A DNA stretch of 64,000 nt from Ancylostoma caninum (GCA_037903475.1 JBAJFG010000445.1:248001-312000); one strand, 5' to 3'; shown: positions 36,077-47,246, counted from the stretch's first letter. The notes: generated by a model not told the origin, from the letters alone. Program-made: numbers and translations.

Positions 36077-37087
36077 AAAACGATTACGTGTTAAAACACG
36101 ACTGGTTGGCAGCGTATGAAAGAAATCTCACAGGTTCGATCTCCGGCGCCTTCAGTAGATTTTTGCACGGGTCGGAATCACTTCACAATCAAATGTGGAG
36201 TAAAGAGGGTGGAAATTTCCAAAAAATGAAGTGTGGGTAGCGCGATCGATCGATTGCACATGCGAGAATTCACCTACAGGGTCCGTCTGTTGGTGGAAAA
36301 CCAGGGTGATTTAGAGCTCGCGCTGAACTTCTCATATGTTTTTGGGAGCTCGATGGGAAATTTTCCCATCTAGCTCACTCATGCAGGAGCAAACATCGGG
36401 GCGAGATGGTGAGCACGAAGAATGAACGCTCGAAGCTCTATTACGTGAAGGTAGTGAAATTTCGGTGAAAAGAAAACTTTCTTCATGGAAGTTGAAGGAG
36501 TGAAAACCTCACAATTTGAACAGATGGTGAAAATGGAGCAAATCCGTTTGGGAAACCTCTGATAAGCAATTTGCAGATATCACGAAAACTTTTCTGTTGT
36601 GAGTTTTAGATGAAGAAATTTCCCATTCGAGTACAGGACGTGGCCCACGAAGTTCGCTCGTTTTCCCTCAATTTAGATGGGAAGTCGATAGGAAATTCCG
36701 CGAATTTCCCATAGAGCTCCCAGAAAGGAATTAAGTTGAAATTTTCGCAAATCATAGATCATCCTCTATGGACATGTTGAAAAGCATTTGTTGATTTCGA
36801 GTCACAGAATTTCAGTACCAGGTCTAAGTCACCCTAGTTTTCCACAAATTGGCGGGCTCTGCAGGCGAATTCTCGCATGTGTAATCGATCGATTTCGCTT
36901 CCTTCACTTCATTTTCTTTCCATTCTCTCTACTCCACACTGATTTCCGAAGCGGTTCCAACCCGTGCAGAAATTCCTTGGAGGCGCCGGGAATCGAACCC
37001 GTGAATGCAAATGCCAACGCTGAAACCGATTCCCTCGCATGCGCTGCCAACCAGTCCTGTTTTGACACGTAATGGCATGATTGTTCC
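36077..37087. mobile_element. About 1-kb foldback element with tRNA-like heads
   Basis: The left arm (36081-36375) and right arm (reverse complement of 37085-36660) are inverted copies sharing ACTGGTTGGCAGCG, GGTTCGAT(C/T)(T/C)CCGGCGCC, TGCACGGGT(C/T)GGAA, GATCGATCGATT, ACATGCGAGAATTC and GGGAGCTC(G/T)ATGGGAAATT in order. The GGGTTCGATTCCCGG segment is a good RNA polymerase III B box, and TTGGCAGCGCATGCG is A-box-like. The heads point outward and the bodies inward. The acceptor stem does not pair, so this is a tRNA-derived repeat and not a tRNA gene. Confidence 0.65.
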
Positions 37088-37318
37088 TGCTGGCAGTCTG
37101 GTCCGATCGGATAAGAAACGATGCATATCGACTTATCGACAAGATTGTTTTATTTCCAATTTGTTTTTTTAATGTGTTTCTTTTGTGTCTTCTTCCTTGA
37201 AACTGTTCAGTGTGTAGAGAAAACATGCAGGAGCAGAAGGGGGAGGGGGGGGTCGTGAAAAGGTGGGGGTTGGACGAGGAAATAGGGGGGTCGTATTGAG
37301 GGTCGGTTTTTCCTATCG

Positions 37319-37672
37319 TCATGCTTGACCCTGGGTGGGGGTTGATTTGGCGGATCTTCATGTTGAGGGAGCCACAAGGCGCCGATGCGTTTTAGAGTCG
37401 TATATGGGCCAACTCTCATCTAGAGCAATCAGGTATTCCGGAAACTCTTTTCGGTGCGGACAGAGCAGGAAAAACTGATTATGGCTTGGAGGATCTCTTG
37501 TGGAAATGACGTCGTAATTAAAGTTAGAAAAGGTACTTCGTCCATATATGCCCATCATGGAGAAGCCCCGAGTTTGTCTACAACTTCCACATGGTACGTC
37601 TTGGTTACCCAGCAATAATCAAAACTTCTGGAACTTTCAAAAAAATCGGCTCAAGACTTTCTTACCACCCTA
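37319..37672 (-). pseudogene. Internally deleted mariner fragment
   Basis: The terminal repeat CTCAAGACTTTCTTACCACCCTA (37649-37671) matches the mariner TIR at 24448. On the minus strand, QFFLLCPHRKEF and ALDESWPIYDS match the transposase region around the first catalytic Asp, and a +1 shift gives ALWLPQHEDPPNQ. The N-terminal DNA-binding half and the last two catalytic residues are missing. Related to, but clearly diverged from, the 23204 copy. Confidence 0.75.
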
Positions 37673-38747
37673 CTACATTTGTTGGCCGACATTCGACTCC
37701 TATGTGAAAGAGCACGTCACAAACAGATTCGAAGTCATACTCCAATTATTCAGAAATGTGCTGCCCGCTATGCTCTGGAATTCCTGCTATGACGCTGGAT
37801 CAAAGTCTTTCGTTTTCATGGCAATTATCTGGAACGTGTGGTTGCGACAGAGATCTGTGAGTACACGTTGTTGGAGAAGATCGATCCCCATCGGCTCCAT
37901 ACTGTCGCACGCGATCATGAAGGCACTGGTTATTTAGCGCTAAGCGTTCTCTCTCAAAGCAATGTCCAAGTTCGACTTTCTTGAGATCTTGACATGATGG
38001 TACTTGTTTGAAGTTCACTACGTGGAGCTGTAGGCCAAGACTGGTATCGATCTTTTATTACGGCTAACGTTTCGGCGTTCTCTCCTTCGTCAGAGCCTGG
38101 AAAGTCGAGATATTCGTAACCTACCCTCTGAAACACCTCATCCTCCTACAGAAACTTATTTTAAAAGAGAAGTAGAGTCAGAAACAACACCAGAGATGCA
38201 GATAGGTTAGCGCTCACCTCAATAACCGGACTGTGGGTAGAGTAGTGGACCAACTAATGCCAAACCTTGCCGCTAGGGGTATTTAAGGTGCCTTAGCCAC
38301 CCGCCCACGCAGATCAAAACCCGCAGAGGTTTTGAAAGGGTGCGAGCTTGTTGGTTATAGCGATACACACTTCCTACCTATTCATTCTTGGACTTTTAGT
38401 TGCAATCCAAAACGCTTCCAATGTTTTGCGTGCTAATATATCGGGTTCACATGACAAGATCGTGACGCCAACTTCGAACTCCCCGTTATCATGTGATTGC
38501 CTGCGAAGAGCACCCAATGGAGTGGAAGGTTCTCTCACTCGAAACTCTATCGGATGTCGAAGAAAAGGAACTTAGCTGCTCTCCCAGTAAAGCCAGAACC
38601 TTTTTGACACGCTTTTAAACAACTTTGGTGAGAATTACCTCATCAGTAGTCGCTCTGAGATCGAGAGAAATCGATGAAGATTCTCACTCAGAGCAGCTGT
38701 TTTGTCTCGGGACCTCCAGTCGCCCCACTTCTACTACCACAGAAGTT
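37673..38747. other. Unassigned stretch with dispersed-repeat phrase
   Basis: 38045-38105 contains GGCTAACGTTTCGGCG and CTTCGTCAGAGCCTGG. Similar wording appears at 8041-8090. No gene is supported. Confidence 0.35.
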
Positions 38748-39025
38748 TACAGTGGCTTTCATACATTTGCAGCGGCGGCAGTCGCCCATGGTTATGCATA
38801 GGCCGGCGACGTCGCCGCGACAAGAGCTTGTTTACTTTTTTGCCGCGGCGCCGCCCGGCGACGTCGCCCAGCGGCAAGCGGCAAGGAATGGTCGAGGGGG
38901 TATTTTGTCGCTGGGCGACGTTTGTGTGAAAGCGTGGCATGCCGCTCGGCGGCAACTTTTGCCGCGCACCCACTTTTGCCGCGGCGCCGGCGGCGCCGCC
39001 GCGGCAAATGTATGAAAGCCCCTTA
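38748..39025. mobile_element. GC-rich MITE (AGTGGCTTTCATACATTT family), copy 1
   Basis: The ends AGTGGCTTTCATACATTTGC and GCAAATGTATGAAAGCCCCTT are inverted repeats. The interior is dominated by GCCGCGGCGCCG-type palindromic words. It is nearly identical over about 230 bp to 42139-42442, in the same orientation. Long ORFs in several frames here are composition artefacts. Confidence 0.8.
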
Positions 39026-40129
39026 CGTCGGTACCAGCGCCCACCATTCGGACCTTTCGTAAGAGGTAAAACGATGTGATCCGATTAGGCGGCCACAATA
39101 TCAAAAATCGGTAGAATATCCACAGGCGCACTCCAAATGAAGTAGGATCCGAGTCGAGGCGAGATTAGAGCCGATCAAAACACGGCCGTACGCGGTCGAG
39201 TAGGGATGATGAATGACGAAAGATAACATACTATCCTACCATTCTCGTTGCATTCGCTTCCGGCTGCGCTCCTTTCACATTTTTTGAGCTCAAATGACGA
39301 AAGATAAACACAGTTATTCGAATTACGCCCTTGGACGTTAGTCCGCGTATTGTCCTGTTCACCGAACCATTTCCGAATCGTGTTCATTCCGAGTGTTCCC
39401 CAAAAATCTCGAGAATTTGGCAACGACAACAGGCATGTAATGAGTATGCTGACTGCTGTATTCGTACAAGCTGCTGCACACCAGCCAGTATCGTATTGTG
39501 TCTGATACCAAGCGCTCTGAAAGCAAAATATCTCTACATACATACTAACGCCGTTCTTCAAAATAACAGAAAAACAGGAACCAATAGGTAACTGTAGCGA
39601 AAATAGCACAAAACCAAAACACCAAATTGGGAAAGCACGGAGTGCGAAGCAAATAGAGATTCATTTTGGTTGTCCAGGTGACCGCATAACTAAAGGGGAA
39701 CAGAAGAAGCGAAATAGAGAGGAAAACTAGAGAGTGACGTTGATGAAGCATATTTCGAGTTTCTTCGCTGCAGGGCTTTCTTTCCCACACTGATGAGGAC
39801 TATGGGAAGCCATACGCTCTAATTATTTCTCTTTTTTCTCTAGTTTAGTAAATAATGATTTATTGAACATACTCTAATAAACTAAACAAGGTCACAAAGT
39901 GTTCCTTTTGAAAATACGTTGACGGTACAGTCTACTTGGAATTAATACATTATATTTAGGATCAAAACCCATAACACATTACTAAAAGTCAAGCGTTGCC
40001 CTTACTTTCAGTGGAAAGAGAAAGTCAAGAAAGAAAAGTGGAAATTTCTCGCGCATAACAAGCGTTGAACTTCAGCCTTTATTATGAGTTGTTCTTCGTA
40101 GTTCTTCCACCACAATGTGTACTTGTGGC
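39026..40129. other. Unassigned stretch
   Basis: A 144-codon minus-strand frame (39175-39609) lacks recognisable domains and splice context. 39800-40120 is AT-rich. ATGACGAAAGATAA occurs twice (39212, 39295). Confidence 0.35.
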
Positions 40130-40850
40130 CTATACCATCAAAACAGATTGAACAAACGGAGGCAGGTGTGACTAACCACCTCCGATTCTCGAAGATAGCG
40201 CCGATCGATGCGACCCACTAAAGCCGTTGGCGCCGCCGCCCCAAGCGCGGGCCCAATTGATTTGTCACCCTGCAGTTTCTATCGATCTGGCGAGACACTG
40301 CGCCCGCTGAGGAGTGAGTTGACGGCTAGAAACTAGACTTGCGGCTCCGCGCTTCATTGTTAGCCGTGTCTCGTCGTGTAGCAGCCGTTGGAGCGCGAAA
40401 ATACTTTTCGCAGCTGAAAAAGTTTACTTCGCGACTGCACTTCTGCGCATTTTGTCTGAACGATACTTAACACATTACTCTTCGGTAGCTTAGTCGGTTC
40501 TTCAACTTATGCTTGCTATCCAAACAGATCGAACATGACCAGCAGATGGGATGAGGGCACCACAACCAGCCCAAGATTCCACTCGATCGATGCGACCGAC
40601 TAAAGTCGTGGGCGCGTCCGCCGCAAGCGCAGGGCCAATTGATTGGTCAGCCTGCAGATCCTATTGATTTGGCGAGACACTGCGCTCGCCGTGGAGAAAG
40701 TTGACAAGCAGAACCAGATGTGAGGGCCAGTTCATCATTGTTCGCCGTGTCTCATCGTTGCGCAGCTGCTGTTAGAGCGTAAAAACACTTTTAGTAGCTG
40801 GAAAAGTTTACTCCTCAACGAAAATGTGAGCACTTTACCCGGACAATAGT
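40130..40850. repeat. Diverged tandem duplication, about 381-bp period
   Basis: CGATCGATGCGACC starts comparable blocks at 40202 and 40583. Both continue through GGGCCCAATTGATT-like, GGCGAGACACTGCG and TTCATTGTT(A/C)GCCGTGTCTC to AAAAGTTTACT. About three quarters of positions appear to match by eye. There is no conserved reading frame. Confidence 0.65.
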
Positions 40851-41446
40851 TGACATATCTCTACCTATCAGATCAATTGGTTTTGCAGATACTACAGATG
40901 TGTTAGGTTGAATCAAGTTGCGGATAACACTTTATGCAGAAATACTTCTTTTGATTCCATAATATTCACAGTTGAGCCTAGAAAGTTAAGTAAACATTTT
41001 GTTTCACTCTAAGACGTATTGTCTTCCTTGCTCTATCCAGAAACATCAAATCTTTGCCCTTACAATTCCAAACTTTTTACCATCCTTCATAGCCTTATCC
41101 TATTCCGATATGAAATTTTTTTCTTCAAACGAACGCATGTATTTGAGGAACTTTTACCGCGAGAGACCAAAGGGATAGCTTTATAATTACACAACAAGGT
41201 ACAGGGGATGTCGCTATGAAGTACTAGCAAGCAGTACACCATAAACGGTACTGCACGCTGGCTGTTTGCGCACCCCTACTATTGCAATACAGTATTCATT
41301 ACCACACCAACCTTGACTTGCTGCATTTGCGTTCCTTCACTCAGATTGGTGTTGAAATAGGGCACCTGAAGTAGGCAGTAGGACTTCCGTTGGAGTTTGT
41401 CTTTAAAAGCAATGTCCCAAGTAATTTTCGTTACTGAGACTAGACT

Positions 41447-42117
41447 GTACTCAGACATTCGGGTGTTTGGAGCGCCGGTAAACTCGCCCACTTTCGCCAA
41501 TGCAGGCTTCCGGCAGGAAGTCGCGGATGGAGCAGGAATACTTGCTGAGGGTGTGGATGGAGCAGGGAAACCTGCTGTGAACGCGCATGAGGGAGGGTAT
41601 ATGCAGGTATTCCTGTACCCTGTTTTTTTTTCTCTATTGCCACGTGGCAACCGCAGTGTACATAAGCCGGTAGACGGCTGTTAAAGCACAGTCTAGTCTC
41701 CGTTGTGGTGGAGACGAGCCCTACGGGACTTGTCTGGCTAACTGAGGCCCGGTTGAAGCTGTGGCCCAGTGCACCGTTTGGCCAGACAGGATGCGTGGGG
41801 TGCGGTCGCGTGTCAATGGGGCGTGGATGGGAAAATCCGCCTTGCCTCAGATGTCCGACTCTTCGAGCGCTGGCGCAGAGAGCACATATTTGCCCGGCGA
41901 GCTCATTTTTGTACTTTTTTGTAGTCACCGGTTGCAATAGCATGACCTGCCTTAATCCTGCAATCCCCTTAGCAGGATCACGGCAGATCAAATGCAGGAT
42001 AAGGCGCAACTGACGGCGGAAAAGGCACGCCAACTCCGCCCACCCGTTTGTCTCGCAGGTGCCATGCCGGGAGAGACGGTGTTAGCCGGCGCTCCAAACG
42101 TTCGAATGTCTGAGTAA
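41447..42117. mobile_element. TIR element enclosing an LTR-like segment
   Basis: ACTCAGACATTCGGGTGTTTGG at 41449 and its near-complement at about 42092-42115 are inverted ends of about 32 bp. The interior includes the LTR-like block 41600-41925. Confidence 0.6.
41600..41925 (+). repeat. LTR-like promoter repeat, copy 1
   Basis: It shares with 42790-43140, in order, GCCACGTGGC, GT(A/G)(C/T)ATAAGCCG, GTCTCCG, GACTTGTC-like, GAGGCCCGG, GACCCAGTGCA-like, GACAGGATGCG and GAGCTC-like phrases. In copy 2 the ATAAG phrase is a good TATA box. The layout resembles a solo LTR, but TG...CA ends and target duplications are not clear. Confidence 0.45.
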
Positions 42118-42138
42118 TTAGAATAGTGATCTGAGGGC

Positions 42139-42442
42139 TAAAGTGGCTTTCATACATTTGCCGCGGCGGCAGTCGCTCATGGTTAAGCATAGGCCGGCGA
42201 CGTCGCGGCGGCGGCGCCGCGGCGACGTCGCCGCGACAAGAGCTTGTTTACTTTTTTTGCCGCGGCGCCGCCCGGCGACGTCGCCCAGCGGCAAGCGGCA
42301 AGGAATGGTCGAGGGGGTATTTTGTCGCTGGGCGACGTTTGTGTGAAAGCGCGGCATGCCGCTCGGCGGCAACTTTTGCCGCGCACCCACTTTTGCCTCG
42401 GCGGCGGCGGCGCCGCCGCGGCAAATGTATGAAAGCCCCTTA
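42139..42442. mobile_element. GC-rich MITE (AGTGGCTTTCATACATTT family), copy 2
   Basis: Same ends and core as 38748-39025, with an extra GCGGCGGCGGCGCCGCGG stretch near 42208. The two copies are 3.4 kb apart in direct orientation. Confidence 0.8.
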
Positions 42443-42789
42443 ATCCTCCTCAACTGTCTCACCACTGCGAATTTGGTAAAGTCCAAAAAATGCCCGCGTT
42501 ACGGGCCATGGCGTCTTCCATATAAAGTCCGATTTCGTGACTACAGAAATGCGGTGCGACCTGAATGAGGGATGCTGAGAAAGCATGCCCCAGTGGGCCG
42601 AGTGGGTCTCGCCGCAATTCTGCGGCGAGACGGTATGAAACCGCACGCGCAATGAGTTCAACCTTTTGACAAGGACTGTACTTGAGGACAAGTGCTCCGA
42701 CTCGCGTTTGGTACTTACCCATTTTGTAGAACCGTGGTGCACACCTGGCTGCGGTGAGAGGGCTAGCTCCTGCCAGAATAACTGTGACT

Positions 42790-43140
42790 TCGTTCAGGCT
42801 ACGTTCTGCCCCGCACGTCTTGTGTTCTACCCGCTCTTTGCCACGTGGCGACCCGCTCCTTGGGAGGTGTATATAAGCCGATGGTTGAGCATAAGAGTTT
42901 AGTCGTGTCTCCGCTTTGGCGGAAGCAAGGCGAACCCTACGAGACTCGTCAGGCCAGTTGAGGCCCGGGTAAAACTGTGACCCAGTGCAACAATCGGTCA
43001 GACGGGATGCGTGCGGTGCGGATGCGTGCGGGTGTGGCGCGGATCTAGAAGTCCGCCATTTGACGCCTGCGTCGACTAAGCTACTGCGGAAAGCGCACAC
43101 GTTCGGGGATATTACTGGGTGAGCTTGCTTAAACATCTAC
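42790..43140 (+). repeat. LTR-like promoter repeat, copy 2 with TATA box
   Basis: GCCACGTGGC (E-box-like) at about 42839 is followed by GTATATAAGCCG at about 42871, then a block colinear with 41660-41925. The spacing suits an RNA polymerase II promoter inside an LTR. Confidence 0.45.
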
Positions 43141-43360
43141 TTACCCAAGTTTACAATAACAGCACACCCATTCGCCCTTTGCCACCTTAGAGTTGAGGCA
43201 TGAAAACCAGTCCATCGTCCCGAATCACAGCCATTGAGGCGCCAACGCAGCTCGTGGAGCGACAATATAAGCTTTGACCCCGCGGTGTAACTGATGTTGA
43301 AACGTGTTCCATCTGTGTTTGCCGTCCGAGAATCTCTGAGATATTCGTCCTCTACCAGCC

Positions 43361-43748
43361 AATTTTTCCAAAATTTCCCATTTTCAAAACTTTAAACGTT
43401 TGGTTGGGATCGTTTTTCAAGTGCGACTTTATCTTCGTAGTCAGCTCGCGATTCTGCGGCAACTAGTATATGAGACAGCTGGACTTTGCGTGTGAGGCTC
43501 AGACGCCGGGTAGGTGAGCATGCTACAACGGGTATGCTCACATCTCTGCATCTCCACTTCCGGCGCACTCATTGTAAAATGCTCACCTACCGGGCGTCTG
43601 AGGGTCCCACGCAAAAACCAGCGCCGAGTCGTATACCAGTCGACGCAAAATTCCAGAGCGCAGAAGACGCCGAAGAATTTCGCAGATAAAGTGATATTTG
43701 AAAACGAATTCCAACCGAGCTGGAAAAATCGATTGAAGTTTTGAAAAT
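43361..43748. repeat. Inverted repeat with arms of about 180 bp
   Basis: The arms 43378-43540 and 43570-43748 share CCATTTTCAAAACTT, ACTTTATCT(T/G)CG, CTCAGACGCC and GGTAGGTGAGCAT in mirrored order. The inner 40 bp (GACGCCGGGTAGGTGAGCAT) pairs almost perfectly. Confidence 0.65.
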
Positions 43749-44052
43749 GGAAAAGTTTGGAAGAATCGAATGAATATATGATGCAATGCACGATTTGATA
43801 TGGAAAACCTCCCCCCATTATCAGATAAAGTCGCATTTGAGAAATGATCAATACCGCGCACGCGACAGGTCGCGGTGCGAGCCCAATCTTGCCGGGCGCC
43901 TTTTATTTGATATTTCGATGCAAGTTGTGCTTTATAGGAAAGCACGATGAAATGCTGTACATTTCTTAACTTAGCAGTCCCTACCCTCCACTCTGGTGCG
44001 CTCCAGCGATAATCAGGTGTTGCTCAACCTGTAGGAGACGTAACAAGTTGAT

Positions 44053-44339
44053 AAGGATAAAGGATAAAGTGATCGGCGTTAATCAATCCCGTCACGAGAG
44101 ATGCGCCACGCATTCGACTTCATCTGAACATCGTAGAGGCGTTGAATGCGTATGTGCCCTGTACAATGACTTGCGGAGGGCATCCGACGTACCAAGTCAG
44201 TGCTTCATTCTCCCAGACTCCTCTGGTACCAATTTACCGACCCCGGAGGGATGGAAGGCTTGGTTGGCCTCGGGCGGGATCGAACCATCGATCGTGTGCG
44301 TGCGCAGCGAGCCTCTTACCACTGCGCCACACGCGCCCC
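44053..44339 (-). mobile_element. tRNA-derived SINE, copy 1
   Basis: This is the reverse-complement copy of 50093-50379. On the minus strand it starts GGGCGCGTGTGGCGCAGTGG, has a B box GGTTCGATCCC, a unique body and a 3' tail of (ATCCTTT)-like repeats. Target duplications AACAAGTTGAT (44042-44052) and AACATGTTGAT (44340-44350) differ at one base. Confidence 0.8.
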
Positions 44340-44403
44340 AACATGTTGATATTTTGACTATAGATGCGCACTATACCAACAAGTATCCCCCAAAGTGGCA
44401 CAC

Positions 44404-44510
44404 TTCGTTTTTGAGAAACCGTCTTCGTTTTTGAAAAAAAAACGTCGGAATGGTTTCTGACCATTAATGACGTTTTTTTTCAAAAACGAAGACGGTTTCT
44501 CAAAAACGAA
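44404..44510. repeat. Near-perfect 42-bp palindrome arms
   Basis: TTCGTTTTTGAGAAACCGTC and the next 22 bases (44404-44446) are mirrored at 44469-44510 around a 22-base spacer. It may extrude a cruciform. Confidence 0.85.
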
Positions 44511-45173
44511 AGATGCCTCTTTGGGTGAGAGTTGATACCACCTAGGCGCATTTGTTGGAGTAAACAGCGTATCGGAACACTTCTTCAAACGAGAAAAATT
44601 TCCTGGGAAAGTTCTGCTTTTGAGAAAAAACACGCTCCAATGACAATCGCTCGTATCTGACAGGTCCTATAACAAGTTTCAACGAGTTCTAGCGGGGAAC
44701 AGTTCCGTTAAAAAAAAGCGAAAAAAAACCGTTCCGTACTGAGATCGGTTTTTCGAGGATTTTAGCTTGAATTTGAGATGAATTAGGCTGTCTTCGATAA
44801 ATGGTAAGGGCGCGCAGACATCGCGGCGCTCCAGGTCACGGGAGTTGCAATCGTGGTTGACGTTCAATGTATAGTGGGATTCATTTTGACAGTGCATTGT
44901 CTGCGATAGCAGCCCTCCTGGCATTGGGGCACGCAGCGCGGTCGGTGAAGTAGTTGACCCACGATCCGTCCGGCTTTTTTGATTAGTTTCATCGTCTGTT
45001 CCCTTCTTCAGTTGTTCCAAGAACTAAGAAGGAACAATTTAAGAGGAAACAAGAGATAATATTCTTCTAAGATGGCGGATCGATCATGGGTCAATCGCTT
45101 GACCGACCGCAATGCGTGTTCCAGTTCCAGGAGACCCACTGTCGCGAACAATGTACTGTCAAAACGAATCCAC

Positions 45174-45336
45174 TATATAGGAAACTCCAAACGTACGTAG
45201 ACAAGAGTCGAGATCGCGGCGCGGCTCTCATGGACAGAGACGCAGGCGCACACTATGCTGAGCTCCCGTGACTCTGCCCAAGAGAGCCGCGCCGCGGTCC
45301 TGACTCTTGACTGGGTCCGTTTGGAGTTCTCTGTAT
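45174..45336. mobile_element. Hairpin MITE (AACTCCAAACG family), copy 1
   Basis: The ends GGAAACTCCAAACG and CGTTTGGAGTTCTC are inverted. Arms of about 70 bp include CGCGGCGCGGCTCTC and its complement. The same termini bound the larger palindrome at 58242-58566. Confidence 0.7.
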
Positions 45337-45337
45337 G

Positions 45338-45485
45338 TACAGTCTTTCTCAAAAATTCTTGCCTTATGCTGAATCGCCCGTCAGCTTAGCCACGTCACAC
45401 CACGTATGATAATGCATAGATGATGCGGCGCGGCTTAGCAGATGGGCGGTGAACCGTGAGGCAAGTATTTTTGAGAAGGACTGTA
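45338..45485. mobile_element. 148-bp near-palindromic MITE
   Basis: TACAGTCTTTCTCAAAAATT and the complement of TACAGTCCTTCTCAAAAATA bound a sequence that is palindromic over about 60 bp per arm. It abuts the right end of 45174-45336, with TATG on both flanks. Confidence 0.75.
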
Positions 45486-45954
45486 TGTATCCGCAGAGCA
45501 CATCCAAGTTTTCCTAAAATTTGTTCTCAAAAGTTGAAAGAAAACAGAATTCCAGAGTCAATTTTTCAAGTCTTTTTCCTTCACAGTTCTAGGATATCTA
45601 TATAACTCTTAAGAGGCTTTTCCAAGACCTGACACCCATTGGTTGAACAACTGGACTGTCTTTTAACGTTGCTGCATGCAGAGAATGCTAAGAAGGACCA
45701 GCACTTGCGCCTGCCGCGACTGGTCAGAAATGAGGCTATGTATTAGATGTTCGTAGACGCTTTTTCCGCGCCGCCAACGCAAATTTCGCTTCAGACTTAA
45801 GAATTTTCTTAGAAGCTGCCACAACGCGCTGCGCACATCTTTTAGGTGTGGCTGCATCATGATCTCGCAAGGGTAGATCGCATCTATCGATGTTTTCGCG
45901 TCGTTCAGCTGAGAGTGGTTTCCTGTGTCTGCCCAACACCTTTGTCGCAGCCTA
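45486..45954. other. Unassigned stretch
   Basis: Open minus-strand frames at 45663-45939 overlap each other in different frames and show no domain. Confidence 0.3.
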
Positions 45955-46241
45955 TACAGGGAACGTCAATCATCATTGCGCACTTCGTGATTGGAGCACA
46001 TCTCTTTTTAACCGACGTTGATACGTGCTAAGCATTACAGGGTAAACAATAAGGACAGAACGTTAACCTCCGCATAGTCTGCTCCTAACGCGGCAAGAGT
46101 CGAGTAACCGTACAGATTACCTGTTTTTCTTTCATTCCTCTCCTACTGCTGCACACTTTCTCGCGTTCTTATTCTCTAAGCTGTCTTTCCAATTGTTTTG
46201 AGACGCACTATATCAAAGTGGGTCAATTGACGTTCTCTGTA
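45955..46241. mobile_element. 287-bp TIR MITE
   Basis: The ends TACAGGGAACGTCAAT and the complement of TACAGAGAACGTCAAT are inverted. A similar TTGACGTTCTCTGCA end occurs at 46519-46533 and a diverged one near 44855. Confidence 0.6.
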
Positions 46242-46359
46242 CGCTAGTCGAAGCAGTTCTTATAAGATCGGTGGTCGCGGATTTAGCGGGAGGCGCACTT
46301 GGGTGTGATGTGGTACCTAAAATAAAATAAAGTCATATTGAAGTTACATGAAGGGTTAA

Positions 46360-46514
46360 TTGCGATTGCACCCTTCACAATGAGGCCAGCGATACACTCG
46401 TCAATCCACGTTGATACGCGTCACCGCTATGTACAGGGTCAATGATTGGCTTAGCGCGTATCAACGTGGGTTAACAAGTGATGTGGTGCTGTCTCCATTG
46501 CGAGGGGTGCAATC
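46360..46514. mobile_element. 155-bp MITE with about 60-bp inverted repeats
   Basis: GATTGCACCC(T/C)TC(A/G)CAATG ends and the inner CCACGTTGATACGCG are mirrored around a short centre. Confidence 0.7.
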
Positions 46515-46817
46515 GTGGTTGACGTTCTCTGCAATACGCGCCTTCCTTTTCTAATAAATGCTCGTTTATTGATTCCATTAGGAATTAGATGCTCTTCATA
46601 GCTGATTTCTATTTCAGAGAAAAGAAACCAAAGGGCAGTTGAAGGGGCTGAAGAAGCCATGGACTCGACCACAAGAAGCATGTCTAATGAGGTAGGGCTA
46701 TCACCTTCTTACAACTAGGCGTTGATGAGGGTGTGTTTCCCGCGGCCTCGGAAAGCACGCGGCGCGAAAACCAGAAAAAAAAGGAAAAAGAAAACCTAAA
46801 CCAGAAGCTTTATTTAG

Positions 46818-47040
46818 GTAGCCGCTACACTCCGCGAGGAGTATAGCACCTTGCGTCGCCGTTGCCGGCGACGGCGGCCGCCAATGTTGGCGACCCCTCA
46901 AAATGGATACGCACCGGCGCCGCAGTCGCCGGCGACGGTGGCCGCCGCCGCCGCTCCGCTCACAATCGATGCGTATTGGCCTCACAGTCGCCGCCGACGG
47001 CGACGCAAGGTGCTGCAGTCCTCGAGGACTATAGCGGCAG
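46818..47040. mobile_element. GC-rich MITE with about 45-bp TIRs
   Basis: AGCACCTTGCGTCGCCG is mirrored as CGGCGACGCAAGGTGCT. The outer bases TAGCCGCTA and TATAGCGGC also pair. The interior is CGCCGGCGACGG-type sequence. Confidence 0.7.
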
Positions 47041-47041
47041 T

Positions 47042-47246
47042 GTTATAGTGCATCGGAGTCCGGCCCGGCCGGATAACAAAAGATATGTATTGATCTTCGT
47101 TATCCGACGATCGACAAGCTTTATTTATAGTGCACGGGAGTTCGATCCGGTTGGATAACGAATGATAAGTATCGATCGTCGGATAACGATAACCGATACG
47201 TATCTTTAGTTATCCGACCGGGTCGGACTCCGATGAACTATAAATG
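47042..47246. repeat. Three-unit palindromic repeat with TTATCCGA words
   Basis: GTTATAGTGCATCGGAGTCCGG (47042) is mirrored at 47210-47246. A third, direct-oriented unit TTATAGTGCACGGGAGTTCG starts near 47123. It lies immediately beside the MITE at 46818-47040. Confidence 0.65.

Noticed and set aside
36981..37060. tRNA gene on the minus strand
   Set aside because: The T-arm is good, but the 5' and 3' acceptor strands do not match, and the sequence is one arm of a foldback repeat.
38674..39131. Up to 113-codon ORFs in four or more frames (repeated at 42118-42486)
   Set aside because: They lie over the GC-rich MITE, whose composition suppresses stop codons. The same ORFs recur in the second copy.
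39175..39609. 144-codon minus-strand ORF
   Set aside because: No domain, no consistent splice sites, internal repetition of a 14-bp phrase, and an equally plausible frame on the other strand.
43141..43152. SL1-like TTACCCAAGTTT
   Set aside because: It matches only 12 bases of the nematode spliced leader. No GG start, donor or Sm-site context follows.
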